Source of the DNA: Gammaproteobacteria bacterium
GTDB taxonomy: Bacteria; Pseudomonadota; Gammaproteobacteria; Pseudomonadales; Pseudomonadaceae
Direction of reading: 5' to 3'
Length of the DNA stretch: 53,200 bases
NCBI GenBank assembly: GCA_018826895.1
Contig: JAHJYA010000124.1
Coordinates: forward strand, 1 to 53,200
Under the pieces are notes generated by a model. That model ran no database searches. It was not told where the DNA came from and was given only the letters and a program-made list of their open reading frames with translations. Both the position numbers and the translations under genes were made by a program. Of the stretch, positions 43,491-52,804 are shown in pieces. The stretch's first letter is position 1. Each line of letters starts with the position of its first letter.

Positions 43491-45194
43491 ATGAACGATA
43501 CCGTGATCCTTACCGGCCTAGCCAAGCAAATGGTTCTGGCGGAGCTGCTCGATGAGAAAACCGCGCAGCAAGCACACCTGCAGGCGCAGCGAAATAAGCT
43601 GTCGTTGGTGACTTACCTCGTACAAAACCGCTTGGTCAATAGCCGCGCCCTAGTCGAACTAGCCTCCGAGCAGTTCGGTATCGCCTATCTGGACCTCAAC
43701 GCACTGGACAAGGACGGGCAACCGAAAGAGCTGATCAGTGAAAAACTGGTGCGCCAGCATAGGGTGCTGCCGCTGTCGCGCCGCGGTAATAAGCTTTTTA
43801 TTGCAATCTCCGACCCGACCAACCACCAAGCGATTACTGATGTGCAGTTCAGCACCGGACTGAATACCGAGGCAATTCTGGTCGAAGATGACAAGCTCGG
43901 CTCGGCTATCGACAAACTTTTCGATTCAGCTGATGGCGGCCTGGGCGATATGAGCGATATCGACCTGGACGGTATTGATGTCGAAGCGAGCAGCGATGAA
44001 AAGCCCATTAACGATGGCAATCAGGATGCCGACGATGCTCCAGTGGTGCGCTTCGTCAATAAAATGCTGCTGGATGCGATCAAGGCCGGTTCATCGGACC
44101 TGCACTTCGAGCCTTACGAAAAGAGTTACCGAGTGCGTTTTCGTACCGATGGCATTCTGCATGAGGTCGCCCGTCCGCCCATTCAGCTAGCACCGCGAAT
44201 ATCCGCACGCCTTAAGGTAATGGCGGCACTCGATATCTCGGAACGGCGCAAACCCCAGGATGGGCGCATCAAGATGCGCATCTCCAAAACCAAGTCCATC
44301 GACTTTCGCGTAAGCACGTGCCCGACACTGTGGGGCGAGAAGATCGTGATGCGGATTCTCGATTCTTCAAGTGCGCAGATGGGCATCGATGCCTTGGGCT
44401 ATGAGGAATCGCAGAAAGAGCTATACCTCTCAGCGCTCAAGCAACCTCAAGGCATGATTCTGGTAACCGGCCCGACCGGCTCGGGCAAAACGGTGTCGCT
44501 GTACACCGGCCTGAATATTCTCAACACCGTCGATGTGAATATATCCACCGCAGAAGACCCGGTAGAAATCAACCTGGAGGGCATCAACCAGGTCAACGTC
44601 AACCCCAAACAGGGTATGGACTTTACCGCTGCACTGAAGTCTTTCCTGCGCCAGGACCCGGATATCATCATGGTCGGGGAGATTCGCGACCTGGACACCG
44701 CCTCCATCGCGGTCAAGGCTGCCCAGACCGGCCATATGGTGATGTCGACGTTGCATACCAACAGCGCTGCAGAAACCCTGACACGCTTGCGCAATATGGG
44801 CGTGCCCTCGTTCAATATCGCCACCTCGGTCAACCTGATCATCGCCCAGCGCCTGGCGCGCAAGCTGTGCAGCAGCTGCAAAAAGGAAATCGTGATCCCC
44901 CGTGAGGCGTTGCTTGAGGAAGGCTTCCCGGAAGACAAGATCGGCACCTTCAAGATTTACGGCCCCGTTGGCTGCGAAAATTGCAACGGCGGTTACAAAG
45001 GCCGTGTCGGAATTTATGAAGTGGTTAAAAACACGGCAGCCCTGCAGCGGATTATCATGGAGGAAGGCAACTCCATCGATATTGCCAACCAGATGCGCAT
45101 AGACGGCTTTAATGATCTACGTACCTCGGCCCTGGTAAAAGCCATGCAAGGCATCACCAGCCTCGAGGAAGTCAACCGCGTGACCAAGGATTAA
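43491..45194 (+). CDS. pilB: Type IV pilus assembly ATPase
   Basis: 567 residues from the ATG at 43491 (GGAG seven bases upstream), aligning with P. aeruginosa PilB (MND-x-x-x-L-x-GL). The N-terminal domain ('QRNKLSLVTYLVQNRLVNSRALVELASEQFGIAYLDL', region 43587-43698) precedes the hexameric GspE-type ATPase: Walker A 'GPTGSGKTVS', Asp box 'STAEDPVEI', Walker B 'DPDIIMVGEIRD' and the His box 'GHMVMSTLHTN'. A tetracysteine zinc site follows ('CSSCKKE', 'CENCNGG'). It powers pilus extension. GC-rich, unlike pilC behind it; the gap to pilC is two bases. Confidence 0.97.
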   Translation: MNDTVILTGLAKQMVLAELLDEKTAQQAHLQAQRNKLSLVTYLVQNRLVNSRALVELASEQFGIAYLDLNALDKDGQPKELISEKLVRQHRVLPLSRRGNKLFIAISDPTNHQAITDVQFSTGLNTEAILVEDDKLGSAIDKLFDSADGGLGDMSDIDLDGIDVEASSDEKPINDGNQDADDAPVVRFVNKMLLDAIKAGSSDLHFEPYEKSYRVRFRTDGILHEVARPPIQLAPRISARLKVMAALDISERRKPQDGRIKMRISKTKSIDFRVSTCPTLWGEKIVMRILDSSSAQMGIDALGYEESQKELYLSALKQPQGMILVTGPTGSGKTVSLYTGLNILNTVDVNISTAEDPVEINLEGINQVNVNPKQGMDFTAALKSFLRQDPDIIMVGEIRDLDTASIAVKAAQTGHMVMSTLHTNSAAETLTRLRNMGVPSFNIATSVNLIIAQRLARKLCSSCKKEIVIPREALLEEGFPEDKIGTFKIYGPVGCENCNGGYKGRVGIYEVVKNTAALQRIIMEEGNSIDIANQMRIDGFNDLRTSALVKAMQGITSLEEVNRVTKD

Positions 45195-45196
45195 CC

Positions 45197-46417
45197 ATGG
45201 CAGCAAAAGCGCTCAAGACCAGTGTGTTTACCTGGGAAGGCAAGGACAGAAAGGGCTCCGTCGTCAAGGGCGAGCTTACTGGACAGAACCCAGCTTTAGT
45301 CAAGGCGCAACTGCGCAAGCAGGGCATCAATCCGACCAAAGTGCGCAAAAAAGCCATCTCGATTTTTAGCAAAGGCAAGAAGGTCAAGCCGCTGGACATT
45401 GCCCTTTTCACCCGGCAAATGGCAACGATGATGAAGGCTGGCGTACCATTGCTACAGTCCTTTGACATAATTAGCGAGGGCTTTGAAAACCCAAATATGC
45501 GAAAGCTGGTCGACAATCTAAAACAAGAAGTTGCAGCAGGTAACTCTTTTGCCTATTCCCTGCGCAAACAGCCGCAGTATTTTGACGACCTTTATTGCAA
45601 CCTTGTCGATTCCGGCGAACAGGCTGGGGCGCTAGAAACCTTACTCGAGAGGGTTGCCATCTACAAAGAAAAAACCGAGGCTTTAAAAGCAAAAATACGA
45701 AAAGCAATGACATACCCAATAGCCGTCATAGTAGTTGCCATTATCGTAACCGGCATTCTTTTGATAAAAGTAGTCCCAGCTTTCGACCAAGTGTTCAAGA
45801 GTTTTGGCGCCGAACTACCAGCATTCACCCAGATTGTTGTAGCAATGTCAAAAGGGCTACAAAATTGGTGGCTTGCATTTATTGTAGTTTTCTTAGTAAT
45901 TTCATACGCCTTTAAGACAGCATACTCAAAGTCCGAAAAATTCCGAAATGGGCTAGATCGTTTAACACTCAAATTACCAGTAGTTGGCGATATAGTTTAT
46001 AAATCATCTGTCGCTCGTTATTCCCGAACACTATCAACTACTTTTGCTGCCGGCGTGCCATTGGTCGAGGCACTAGACTCAGTCGCAGGAGCCACAGGCA
46101 ACATAGTATTTAAAAATGCTGTAAACACGATAAAACAAGATGTTTCCAGCGGCACTCAACTTAACTTCTCCATGCGTGCTACAGGAGTATTTCCAAGTCT
46201 TGCAATACAAATGACGGCAATTGGTGAAGAGTCTGGCGCACTTGATCAAATGCTCGACAAAGTAGCAACATTTTATGAAGATGAGGTAGATAATCTCGTC
46301 GACAATCTCACAGCCTTGATGGAGCCGTTGATTATGTCCGTCTTGGGTGTTTTGATTGGTGGTTTGATTATTGCCATGTACCTGCCAATATTTCAATTGG
46401 GCAAGGTGGTTGGCTAA
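45197..46417 (+). CDS. pilC: Type IV pilus inner-membrane platform protein
   Basis: 406 residues with the duplicated GspF/PilC domain ('LFTRQMATMMKAGVPLLQSFDII', 'YSRTLSTTFAAGVPLVEALDSVAGATGN') and three membrane segments (about 175, 225 and 385). It couples the PilB/PilT motors to pilin polymerisation. The first and last parts match its neighbours in base use. The stretch from about 45440 to 46390 is far more AT-rich and uses A/T-ending codons (33% G+C at 45661-45720 by my count, against 62% at 44461-44520 in pilB). I read this as a mosaic gene made by recombination with a foreign allele. The frame is intact. Confidence 0.96.
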   Translation: MAAKALKTSVFTWEGKDRKGSVVKGELTGQNPALVKAQLRKQGINPTKVRKKAISIFSKGKKVKPLDIALFTRQMATMMKAGVPLLQSFDIISEGFENPNMRKLVDNLKQEVAAGNSFAYSLRKQPQYFDDLYCNLVDSGEQAGALETLLERVAIYKEKTEALKAKIRKAMTYPIAVIVVAIIVTGILLIKVVPAFDQVFKSFGAELPAFTQIVVAMSKGLQNWWLAFIVVFLVISYAFKTAYSKSEKFRNGLDRLTLKLPVVGDIVYKSSVARYSRTLSTTFAAGVPLVEALDSVAGATGNIVFKNAVNTIKQDVSSGTQLNFSMRATGVFPSLAIQMTAIGEESGALDQMLDKVATFYEDEVDNLVDNLTALMEPLIMSVLGVLIGGLIIAMYLPIFQLGKVVG

Positions 46418-46419
46418 GC

Positions 46420-47292
46420 ATGCACCTTCTCAACTTCCTGGCCAGCCAACCGCTGGCCTTTGTTTTATGCGCCCTGCTACTTGGCCTACTGATTGGCAGC
46501 TTTCTTAACGTAGTCGTGTTCCGCCTTCCGCAAATGCTGATGCGCGAGTGGCGATCCGAAGCACGGGAGATATTGGAGCTGCCTGCTGGCCCAAAGGAAG
46601 CGCCCTTCAACTTGGTACTGCCTAATTCGCAATGCCCGCACTGTAGCCACGAGATTCGGCCGTGGGAAAATATCCCGCTGGTTAGCTATCTGTTCTTACG
46701 CGGTAAATGTTCGAGCTGCAAAGCACCGATCAGCCTGCGTTACCCGCTGGTGGAGCTGGCTTGCGGCCTGCTCTCGGCCTACGTAGCCTGGCACTTTGGT
46801 TTTACTTGGCAGGCGGGTACTGCACTGGTGCTGACCTGGGGTTTGCTGGCGATGAGTCTGATCGATGCTGATCATCAACTGCTGCCGGATGCCTTAGTGC
46901 TGCCGTTGCTCTGGCTGGGGCTGATCGCCAATGCTTTTGGCGTGTTTACCAGCCTCAGTGATGCGCTATGGGGCGCAGTCGCCGGCTATATGAGCCTGTG
47001 GACGGTGTTCTGGTTGTTCAAGCTGGTCACCGGCAAAGAGGGTATGGGCCGCGGTGACTTCAAGTTGCTCGCCCTGCTCGGCGCCTGGGGCGGCTGGCAG
47101 GTACTGCCGTTGACCATCCTGCTGTCGTCACTGGTCGGTGCCATTCTCGGGATGATCATGCTGCGCTTGCGCAATGCCGAAACCAGTACACCGATCCCCT
47201 TCGGCCCTTACCTGGCGATCGCCGGCTGGATCGCCCTGCTCTGGGGCGATGCCATCACCAGCACTTACTTGCAGTTCGCCGGCTTCCGCTAA
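46420..47292 (+). CDS. pilD: Prepilin peptidase / N-methyltransferase
   Basis: 290 residues, eight membrane segments. It removes the leader of PilA and other prepilins and methylates the new N-terminus. The cytoplasmic zinc site uses 'CPHCSHE' and 'CSSCKAP'; the peptidase aspartates are in 'LIDADHQLLPDAL' and 'GRGDFKLLALLGAW'. It begins two bases after pilC and has normal GC-rich codon use. It also serves type II secretion pseudopilins. Confidence 0.97.
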   Translation: MHLLNFLASQPLAFVLCALLLGLLIGSFLNVVVFRLPQMLMREWRSEAREILELPAGPKEAPFNLVLPNSQCPHCSHEIRPWENIPLVSYLFLRGKCSSCKAPISLRYPLVELACGLLSAYVAWHFGFTWQAGTALVLTWGLLAMSLIDADHQLLPDALVLPLLWLGLIANAFGVFTSLSDALWGAVAGYMSLWTVFWLFKLVTGKEGMGRGDFKLLALLGAWGGWQVLPLTILLSSLVGAILGMIMLRLRNAETSTPIPFGPYLAIAGWIALLWGDAITSTYLQFAGFR

Positions 47293-47299
47293 CGACCTC

Positions 47300-47440
47300 T
47301 CGAATGGCGGCGCACTTACGATTCGCCGCGGGGCGCGACTCCTACGAGGTTTTGCGAACGCCGCAGGCCCGTAGGAGCGCCGCCTCGGCGCGAAGCTTTT
47401 GGGCTTATCCACATTCTCGCTGAACGGACACTATTTATCG
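47300..47440. repeat. REP-like elements between pilD and coaE
   Basis: ttacgattcgccgcggggcgcgactcctacg and cgtaggagcgccgcctcggcgcgaagcttttggg are inverted GC-rich half-sites about 30 bases apart, followed by the usual spacer-like tail (ctgaacggacactatt). They fill the 267-bp gap. Confidence 0.78.
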
Positions 47441-47559
47441 TGGACGGTGACGCACGCCATGCGCAACTCAGGCGATCCACTGCACGCCCCGGTTCGCCAG
47501 GTGGTAGTCGCCTGCACTACAATCGGCGGCCTGTTGATGACTGACGAGCCCTACGCGCC

Positions 47560-48171
47560 ATGACGACCCCCTGGATTCTCGGCCTTACCGGCGGCATTGG
47601 CAGCGGCAAGAGCGCGGTGGCTGAGCTGTTTATCGAGCAGGGCGTGCATCTGGTGGATGCCGATCATGCCGCACGCTGGGTGGTCGAACCTGGGCGACCG
47701 GCGCTGGCCAGGATCGTCGAGCATTTCGGCCCTGGTGTATTGCAGGCCAGTGGCGAGCTGGATCGCGCGGCGCTACGCCGGCTGATCTTCGCCGATGCCG
47801 CGCAACGCCGCTGGCTGGAAACCCTGCTGCACCCGCTGATCGGCCAGGAGATTACCGCGTATCTGGCCAAGGCCGACTCACCCTACGCCATCCTGGTGTC
47901 GCCGCTGCTGGTCGAGTCAGGCCAACAGGCCCTGACCCAGCGTGTGTTGGTGGTGGATGCACCCGAACACCTGCAACTGCAACGCACCATGCAGCGCGAC
48001 CAGGCCTCGGCAGAACAGGTCGAGGCCATCATCAAGGCCCAAGCCAGCCGCGAAGAACGCCTGCGGCATGCCGATGACGTGCTGATCAATGACCGTGACA
48101 CCCAATGGTTGCGCGAGGAAGTCGCGCGCCTGCACCAGTTTTATTTGAGTCTTCGTGGAGGCCAATCATGA
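47560..48171 (+). CDS. coaE: Dephospho-CoA kinase
   Basis: 203 residues. It performs the last step of coenzyme A synthesis. The P-loop '[17 protein letters not shown]' is at the N-terminus, followed by '[11 protein letters not shown]', '[12 protein letters not shown]', 'VSPLLVESG' and '[19 protein letters not shown]' (written [10 protein letters not shown] in the sequence). It overlaps yacG by four bases (ATGA). The order pilD-coaE-yacG is the usual one in Pseudomonas. Confidence 0.97.
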   Translation: MTTPWILGLTGGIGSGKSAVAELFIEQGVHLVDADHAARWVVEPGRPALARIVEHFGPGVLQASGELDRAALRRLIFADAAQRRWLETLLHPLIGQEITAYLAKADSPYAILVSPLLVESGQQALTQRVLVVDAPEHLQLQRTMQRDQASAEQVEAIIKAQASREERLRHADDVLINDRDTQWLREEVARLHQFYLSLRGGQS

Positions 48172-48368
48172 GCACACCCCCAGTAGTTGCCTGCCCGACC
48201 TGCGCCGCGCCGGTCGAATGGAGTGCGCAAAGCCCGAACCGACCGTTCTGCTCCGAGCGCTGCAAACTCATCGACCTGGGGGCCTGGGCCTCCGAGGCCC
48301 ATGCGATCCCCGGCAATGAGCTGGAAGACGACGTGTTTTCCGAAGACCAGCCGCCCCGTCGCCACTGA
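48168..48368 (+). CDS. yacG: YacG zinc-binding DNA gyrase inhibitor
   Basis: 66 residues from the ATG at 48168, inside the coaE stop. A four-Cys zinc site '[12 protein letters not shown]' and '[14 protein letters not shown]' matches YacG, which binds the GyrB subunit and blocks supercoiling. The acidic C-terminal tail is normal for the family. Confidence 0.95.
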   Translation: MSTPPVVACPTCAAPVEWSAQSPNRPFCSERCKLIDLGAWASEAHAIPGNELEDDVFSEDQPPRRH

Positions 48369-48379
48369 GCCCGCGCAGT

Positions 48380-48595
48380 TCAAGGCCGCATAAAGGCATA
48401 GTCACGCGAGTCGTCCAGGTTGTCCGCAAGAAACTGCAGCTCACCGGCCAGGTCGGCCGCACTGCGCTGTTGCCGGCTGCGCTCGACTACCCCGCTCAGC
48501 AGCGCGCGCAACGCCAAAGCCGGGTCGAGCCCCGTCTGGCTGGCGTCGCTCAGGGCTTGCTCGATGTGAGCCCTGGCCCATTCATGCATCCCCAT
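48380..48595 (-). CDS. Small conserved helical protein, unknown function
   Basis: 71 residues from the ATG at 48595 (GGAG eight bases upstream; a second ATG two codons on is possible). It starts MGMHEWARAHIEQALSDAS and is helical throughout, with 'LALRALLSGVVERSRQ' and an acidic end 'LDDSRDYAFMRP'. There are no Cys, membrane or enzyme motifs. Its position after yacG and next to the CbiM-like gene matches an uncharacterised small gene of P. aeruginosa (PA4531 region). I do not recognise a family. Confidence 0.6.
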   Translation of the reverse strand: MGMHEWARAHIEQALSDASQTGLDPALALRALLSGVVERSRQQRSAADLAGELQFLADNLDDSRDYAFMRP

Positions 48596-48670
48596 CGATT
48601 CGTCTCCACTCGCACCTGAAAACACTACGGTGCCACGCCTCTCGACAGAGGGTTTGACCTGGGTCAGTAG

Positions 48671-49360
48671 TCAGCGCGGGGGGTCGTCGTCCTTCCAGGG
48701 CACCGAGAGGTAGCGACTGCGGTTGAAGGTTTCCAGCCAGTCCGGGTAGAACACCACCAACGCGGTGACGATCATGCCGTTGATAAAGGCCTCGGGAAAC
48801 ACGATCAGCCAGAGGTAACCGACAAAGTCGTCAAGCCAGGGCGGCATCGGAAACAACCCATCGACCCAGAGCACCCCCAGGCCGGCGACGATGCACAGCA
48901 GCATCGCCAGCGCCGCCGGAAAGAACCCGCAAAAGAAGATGTAGACGAACAGATTACGCGGCTGCGCCCTCTCGACCCGTAGCGCGCAGTACTCGGTTAC
49001 CGCCACTGGGATCAGCACCAGCAGCACGCCATTCATGCCCAGGGCAGCGAGGTCGTGACGCCCCAACAGCAGCATGCCAATTTGTGCGGCCAGCCCGGCC
49101 AGAATCGCCAGCGGCCAGTCGAGCAGCAGGGTCACGGCGGTCATGCCAATAAAGTGATAAGACAGCCCGGAGTCAAAGTCGCGGCGCACCAGCCAGAGGA
49201 CGAACAACGCCAGGGCGGTGCCGAACAGCAGGTGCTGGCGACGCAAGTCACTGAACAGCTCGACCCAGGGCGCACGGGCAATGGCCCAGAGCAGCACCGG
49301 CAGGTACAACAGCCAACCGATGACCTGGCTGGTGGTCGATAGCAGTTCGGCAGCGATCAT
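48671..49360 (-). CDS. CbiM-like integral membrane protein (energy-coupling factor permease type)
   Basis: 229 residues with about six or seven membrane segments. The pattern 'LSYHFIGMTAVTLLLDWPLAILAGL' and the C-terminal 'FPEAFINGMIVTALVVFYPDWL' resemble the CbiM group of ECF transporter S components for cobalt or nickel. No ECF ATPase or CbiN/CbiQ gene is nearby and the N-terminal metal-binding 'MHIxEG' of true CbiM is missing, so the substrate and even transport function are doubtful. Similar stand-alone genes occur at this locus in other Pseudomonas. Confidence 0.68.
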   Translation of the reverse strand: MIAAELLSTTSQVIGWLLYLPVLLWAIARAPWVELFSDLRRQHLLFGTALALFVLWLVRRDFDSGLSYHFIGMTAVTLLLDWPLAILAGLAAQIGMLLLGRHDLAALGMNGVLLVLIPVAVTEYCALRVERAQPRNLFVYIFFCGFFPAALAMLLCIVAGLGVLWVDGLFPMPPWLDDFVGYLWLIVFPEAFINGMIVTALVVFYPDWLETFNRSRYLSVPWKDDDPPR

Positions 49361-49514
49361 CGAGACGACCCCGTTTGGCAGTAGCGTGGCAGTTTACACC
49401 CATCCCCGACCGGCTAAACCCGCCAACGTCGGACGCGGCGCGACCGATGGTCACAGCCGCGCACAACGCACAGGGCGCTTTCGAGCCGACCCCGGCTCAG
49501 GCTAAGCTCAGCCC

Positions 49515-50144
49515 ATGGATGACTCGGATTACCTGCGCCTGCTCACGTACCAGGCCGAACAAGCCAACGCCTTTCTGTCCAACGCCCGCAAGTGGGAGCG
49601 CGAACGGTGGGTGTGCCAACGCCTGCTGCAAGCACTCAATGTCAGCCATCGCCTCGATGAGTTCAGCGCCGCCCCTCAGGAACCGCCCGATGTACTGTTT
49701 CGCGAAGCGAACTTCGAGGTGTTTTTTGTACTCGACGAGGGCCGGCGCCTAAATGATGAGTGGCGCGCCGAGCTTGAACGGCGGCGCAGCGCGTTCTCCC
49801 TGAGCCAACTGGTACGCCGCGAAGCCAAGCCACGACGCATCGGTGCCCGTGAGCTGCAGGAGCGCCTGGCTCCGACACTGCGCAAGAAGGCGCACAACTA
49901 CCGCGAACGCAGCCTGGACCTCGGCGAGCTGGACCTGGTCGCCTTCGTCAGCCTCAAGCGTGCCATGCCCGACTTCAACAGCCACTTCCCGCCGCCTACG
50001 GAGTTTTTGCGCCAGGGCTGGCGTTCGTTATCGCTGGTCGGCCCGACCTTCGCGCGGGTGCTCTTCGCCCATCCGCAGGCCCCCGATTTTCTGCGCCGCA
50101 ATCTCGGGCGCAGCATTCTTTTCGATGTGGGTATCAGCCTGTGA
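49515..50144 (+). CDS. DUF1780 family protein
   Basis: 209 residues, soluble (MDDSDYLRLLTYQAEQANAF). The sequence matches the DUF1780 family of pseudomonads, of which a P. aeruginosa member has a solved structure. Many Arg and Glu residues, a helical N-terminus and 'LDLVAFVSLKRAMPDFNSHFPPPTEFL' are characteristic. No function is known to me. It is divergent from the CbiM-like gene and upstream of MOSC. Confidence 0.85.
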   Translation: MDDSDYLRLLTYQAEQANAFLSNARKWERERWVCQRLLQALNVSHRLDEFSAAPQEPPDVLFREANFEVFFVLDEGRRLNDEWRAELERRRSAFSLSQLVRREAKPRRIGARELQERLAPTLRKKAHNYRERSLDLGELDLVAFVSLKRAMPDFNSHFPPPTEFLRQGWRSLSLVGPTFARVLFAHPQAPDFLRRNLGRSILFDVGISL

Positions 50145-50177
50145 CGTGCCTTAGGTGTGCGTTGACGGGTGCCCCCT

Positions 50178-50236
50178 TGTAGGAGCGAATTTATTCGCGA
50201 ATTCGCGGCACAATCGCGAATAAATTCGCGCCTACA
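50178..50236. repeat. REP-like palindrome before the MOSC gene
   Basis: TGTAGGAGCGAATTTATTCGCGA and TCGCGAATAAATTCGCGCCTACA, nearly identical to the element at 2476. Confidence 0.88.
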
Positions 50237-50299
50237 CGGGCTAAATCGGTGCATATAACGCCCAGCCTCACTTTGACTGACAATGGACATCCGCTGCAC

Positions 50300-50797
50300 A
50301 TGCTCAGCCCCTTGCAAGCTCTGATCGCTGCCGTCCCGCAAACCGGCTGCGTACGCTGGATTGGCGTGCGCCCCGCCTCGCGCGAAGCCATGCTCGAACT
50401 TGATGCGGTCGAGGCACGCCGCGAGGCCGGCCTGACCGGCGACCACAGCCGCCCAGGCCCACGTAACGCCCGTCAGGTGACCTTGATCCAGTGGGAACAC
50501 ATGGCCGTAATCAGCGCCCTGCTCGACCGTGATGGCGACCAGGCTATCCACCCGCGCGACCTGCGGCGCAATATTGCCGTCAGCGGTATCAACCTGTTCA
50601 GCCTCAAGGGCCGGCGCTTTCGCATCGGTCAGGCGATTCTGGAAACCACCGGTTGGTGCCAGCCTTGTGCGCGCCTGGAAGCCCGCCTTGGTGAGGGCAC
50701 CTTCCAGGCCGTGCGCGGCCACGGCGGCATTACCGCCCGGGTGCTGCAGACCGGCATCATCCGCCTTGATGACCGCCTCACCCTCGAACCGCTATAA
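50300..50797 (+). CDS. MOSC-domain protein
   Basis: 165 residues from the ATG at 50300 (MLSPLQALIAAVPQ). A GTG at 50249 would add 17 residues but lies only 13 bases beyond the REP element. The MOSC beta-barrel is recognisable by 'GLTGDHSRPGPRNARQVTLIQ', 'LRRNIAVSGINLFSLKGRRFRIGQAILE' (region 50564-50647) and the conserved Cys motif 'TTGWCQPCARLE' that can bind sulfur or molybdenum cofactor. Stand-alone MOSC proteins have been linked to sulfur transfer and detoxification of N-hydroxylated compounds. The substrate here is unknown. Confidence 0.88.
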   Translation: MLSPLQALIAAVPQTGCVRWIGVRPASREAMLELDAVEARREAGLTGDHSRPGPRNARQVTLIQWEHMAVISALLDRDGDQAIHPRDLRRNIAVSGINLFSLKGRRFRIGQAILETTGWCQPCARLEARLGEGTFQAVRGHGGITARVLQTGIIRLDDRLTLEPL

Positions 50798-51182
50798 GGC
50801 CAATCCATGGCTACGGCTTGGGAGCCGCGCCCCGTGGCGAATGCCATGCGCAAAGCCGAAGCAACTGAATGGCTGCAATCGATTCGCCCCGAGGCGGGGC
50901 TCCTACCAGATGTTGCGTTTATGGCCTGCACCGGGTTGTAACACTCAATGGGACATCGCGAATAAAGGCTAGGCGCCCCCTTCGCTCCAACAACGATGCG
51001 ACAGTTCATTCGAGGCATCGCCTACTTCTGCTGCCGAGAACGAAACGCTGCCTAGCCCTAACGACTATGCTGCATGCAGCCGCGCTTGCAGACGCAGCCT
51101 TGCGCCGACGGTCGCTGTTGCGCATTGCAGCTCGCCTCGCGTGATGACAAGCCCTAAAATGCCGACAATTCTTGAGGTGCCC
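50798..51182. other. 385-bp spacer with REP-like elements
   Basis: A GC-rich palindrome (ggagccgcgccccgtggcgaat ... attcgccccgaggcggggctcctac) covers 50821-50907. A half-site TCGCGAATAAAGGCTAGGCGCCCCCTTCGCTCC lies at 50955-50988. The rest shows no gene before the DUF3094 start. Confidence 0.72.
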
Positions 51183-51356
51183 ATGACCAGTCGTTTGAGT
51201 CCCGAAGACCAGCAACGCGTCGATCACTACCTGAGCGCCCCCCAGCATCAAGTTGAGCGCCAACCCTTTCGGGTGTGGCGGTTGCTTGGCGTGATTCTGC
51301 TGGTGGTCGTCGGCCTGGGTGTCCTCAGTCGTCTTCTGAGTCGATTGGTGCTATGA
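51183..51356 (+). CDS. DUF3094 small membrane protein
   Basis: 57 residues from the ATG at 51183 (GAGG six bases upstream). A charged N-terminal half 'SRLSPEDQQRVDHYLSAP' is followed by one C-terminal membrane segment 'LLGVILLVVVGLGVLSRLL'. It matches DUF3094, a short single-span family that in Pseudomonas sits just upstream of ndh, as here (60 bp). A link to NADH dehydrogenase II at the membrane is possible but unproven. Confidence 0.85.
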   Translation: MTSRLSPEDQQRVDHYLSAPQHQVERQPFRVWRLLGVILLVVVGLGVLSRLLSRLVL

Positions 51357-51416
51357 GCTGCCTCGCGCTCGCCCGCTCGGCTCCGCGGTTTTATCAAACC
51401 TTACGAGAGCACCTGC

Positions 51417-52718
51417 ATGTCCCATCGAATTGTGATCGTCGGCGGCGGCGCCGGCGGCCTGGAGCTGGCCACTCGCCTGGGTAAGACCCTGGGCAAACGG
51501 CGCAAGGCCCAGGTCACCCTGGTCGACGCCAACCTCACACACATCTGGAAACCCCTGCTGCATGAAGTCGCCGCCGGCTCACTGAACTCCAGTGGCGACG
51601 AACTCAATTACGTGGCTCAGGCCAAGTGGAACCACTTCGAGTTCCAACTCGGTCGCATGACCGGCCTGGACCGTGAGCAACGCCGCATCCACCTGGAGGC
51701 CAGCCTGGACGAACAGGGTGAGGTGCTGGTGCCGGAACGCGAACTGCCCTACGACACCCTGGTGATCGCCGTAGGCAGTACCACCAATGATTTCGGCACC
51801 CTGGGTGCGGCGGAGCATTGCCTGTTCCTCGATACTCGCGAGCAGGCCGAACGTTTTCACAAGCGCATGCTCAACCAATACCTGCGCGCCCATTCCGGGC
51901 AGAGTCCCGAGCCCGGCCAACTGAGTATCGCGATTGTCGGTGCCGGCGCCACCGGAGTCGAACTGGCCGCCGAGTTGCACCACGCCGCCCACCAGTTGGC
52001 GGCTTATGGCCTCAACCAGATCCGCCCGGAAGACATGCGCATCACCCTGATTGAGGCAGGCCCACGCGTGCTGCCGGCATTGCCGGAGCGCATCGGCAAG
52101 CCGGTGCACAGCACCCTGGAAAAACTGGGTGTGACCGTGATGACCAATGCAGCAGTGAGCGAGGTCACCCGCGATGGCCTGATTACCCAACAGGGCGAGC
52201 ATATCGCCGCCGGGCTCAAGGTCTGGGCGGCCGGTATCCGAGCGCCGGGTTTTCTCAAGGATCTAGCTGGCCTGGAGAGCAACCGCATCAACCAGTTACA
52301 GGTACGCCCGACGCTACAAACCACGCGAGACGACAATATCTTCGCCTTTGGCGACTGCGCCGCCTGCCCCCAGCCAGGCAGCGAGGGCCGTAACGTGCCA
52401 CCGCGCGCCCAGGCCGCCCATCAGCAGGCTTCGATGCTAGCGCGCTCGCTGAAGCTGCGCATCGACGGCCAGCCACTGCCCGAATACCGCTACCGCGATT
52501 ACGGCTCACTGATTTCCCTGTCGAGCTTCTCGGCAGTGGGCAACCTGATGGGCAACCTCACAGGCAGCGTGATGCTCGAAGGCTGGCTGGCGCGGATGTT
52601 CTATGTCTCGCTGTACCGCATGCATCAGGTCGCACTCTACGGCCCGCTGCGCACCGCCGCCCTGATGCTCGGTGACCGCATCAGCCGAGGTACCGAGCCG
52701 CGCCTCAAGCTGCACTGA
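51417..52718 (+). CDS. ndh: Type II NADH:quinone oxidoreductase
   Basis: 433 residues. A non-proton-pumping flavoprotein that passes electrons from NADH to quinone at the inner face of the membrane. The first dinucleotide fold is 'IVIVGGGAGGLELATRLG' (FAD); the second, near residue 165, is 'IAIVGAGATGVELAAEL' (NADH). The FAD-binding end is 'NIFAFGDCAACPQPG'. The C-terminal amphipathic stretch 'LEGWLARMFYVSLYRMHQVALYG' serves as the membrane anchor. P. aeruginosa has ndh (PA4538) in the same neighbourhood. Confidence 0.95.
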   Translation: MSHRIVIVGGGAGGLELATRLGKTLGKRRKAQVTLVDANLTHIWKPLLHEVAAGSLNSSGDELNYVAQAKWNHFEFQLGRMTGLDREQRRIHLEASLDEQGEVLVPERELPYDTLVIAVGSTTNDFGTLGAAEHCLFLDTREQAERFHKRMLNQYLRAHSGQSPEPGQLSIAIVGAGATGVELAAELHHAAHQLAAYGLNQIRPEDMRITLIEAGPRVLPALPERIGKPVHSTLEKLGVTVMTNAAVSEVTRDGLITQQGEHIAAGLKVWAAGIRAPGFLKDLAGLESNRINQLQVRPTLQTTRDDNIFAFGDCAACPQPGSEGRNVPPRAQAAHQQASMLARSLKLRIDGQPLPEYRYRDYGSLISLSSFSAVGNLMGNLTGSVMLEGWLARMFYVSLYRMHQVALYGPLRTAALMLGDRISRGTEPRLKLH

Positions 52719-52735
52719 GGCCACAAAACAGCATC

Positions 52736-52804
52736 TGTAGGAGCGAATTTATTCGCGATAAGCCTCGCGCACGCTGAAAGCATCGCGAATAAATTCGCTC
52801 CTAC
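52736..52804. repeat. REP-like palindrome 3' of ndh
   Basis: TGTAGGAGCGAATTTATTCGCGA and TCGCGAATAAATTCGCTCCTACG around a 23-base spacer. A further half-site GGAGCGAATTTGTTCGCGAAG is at 52910-52930. Confidence 0.88.
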
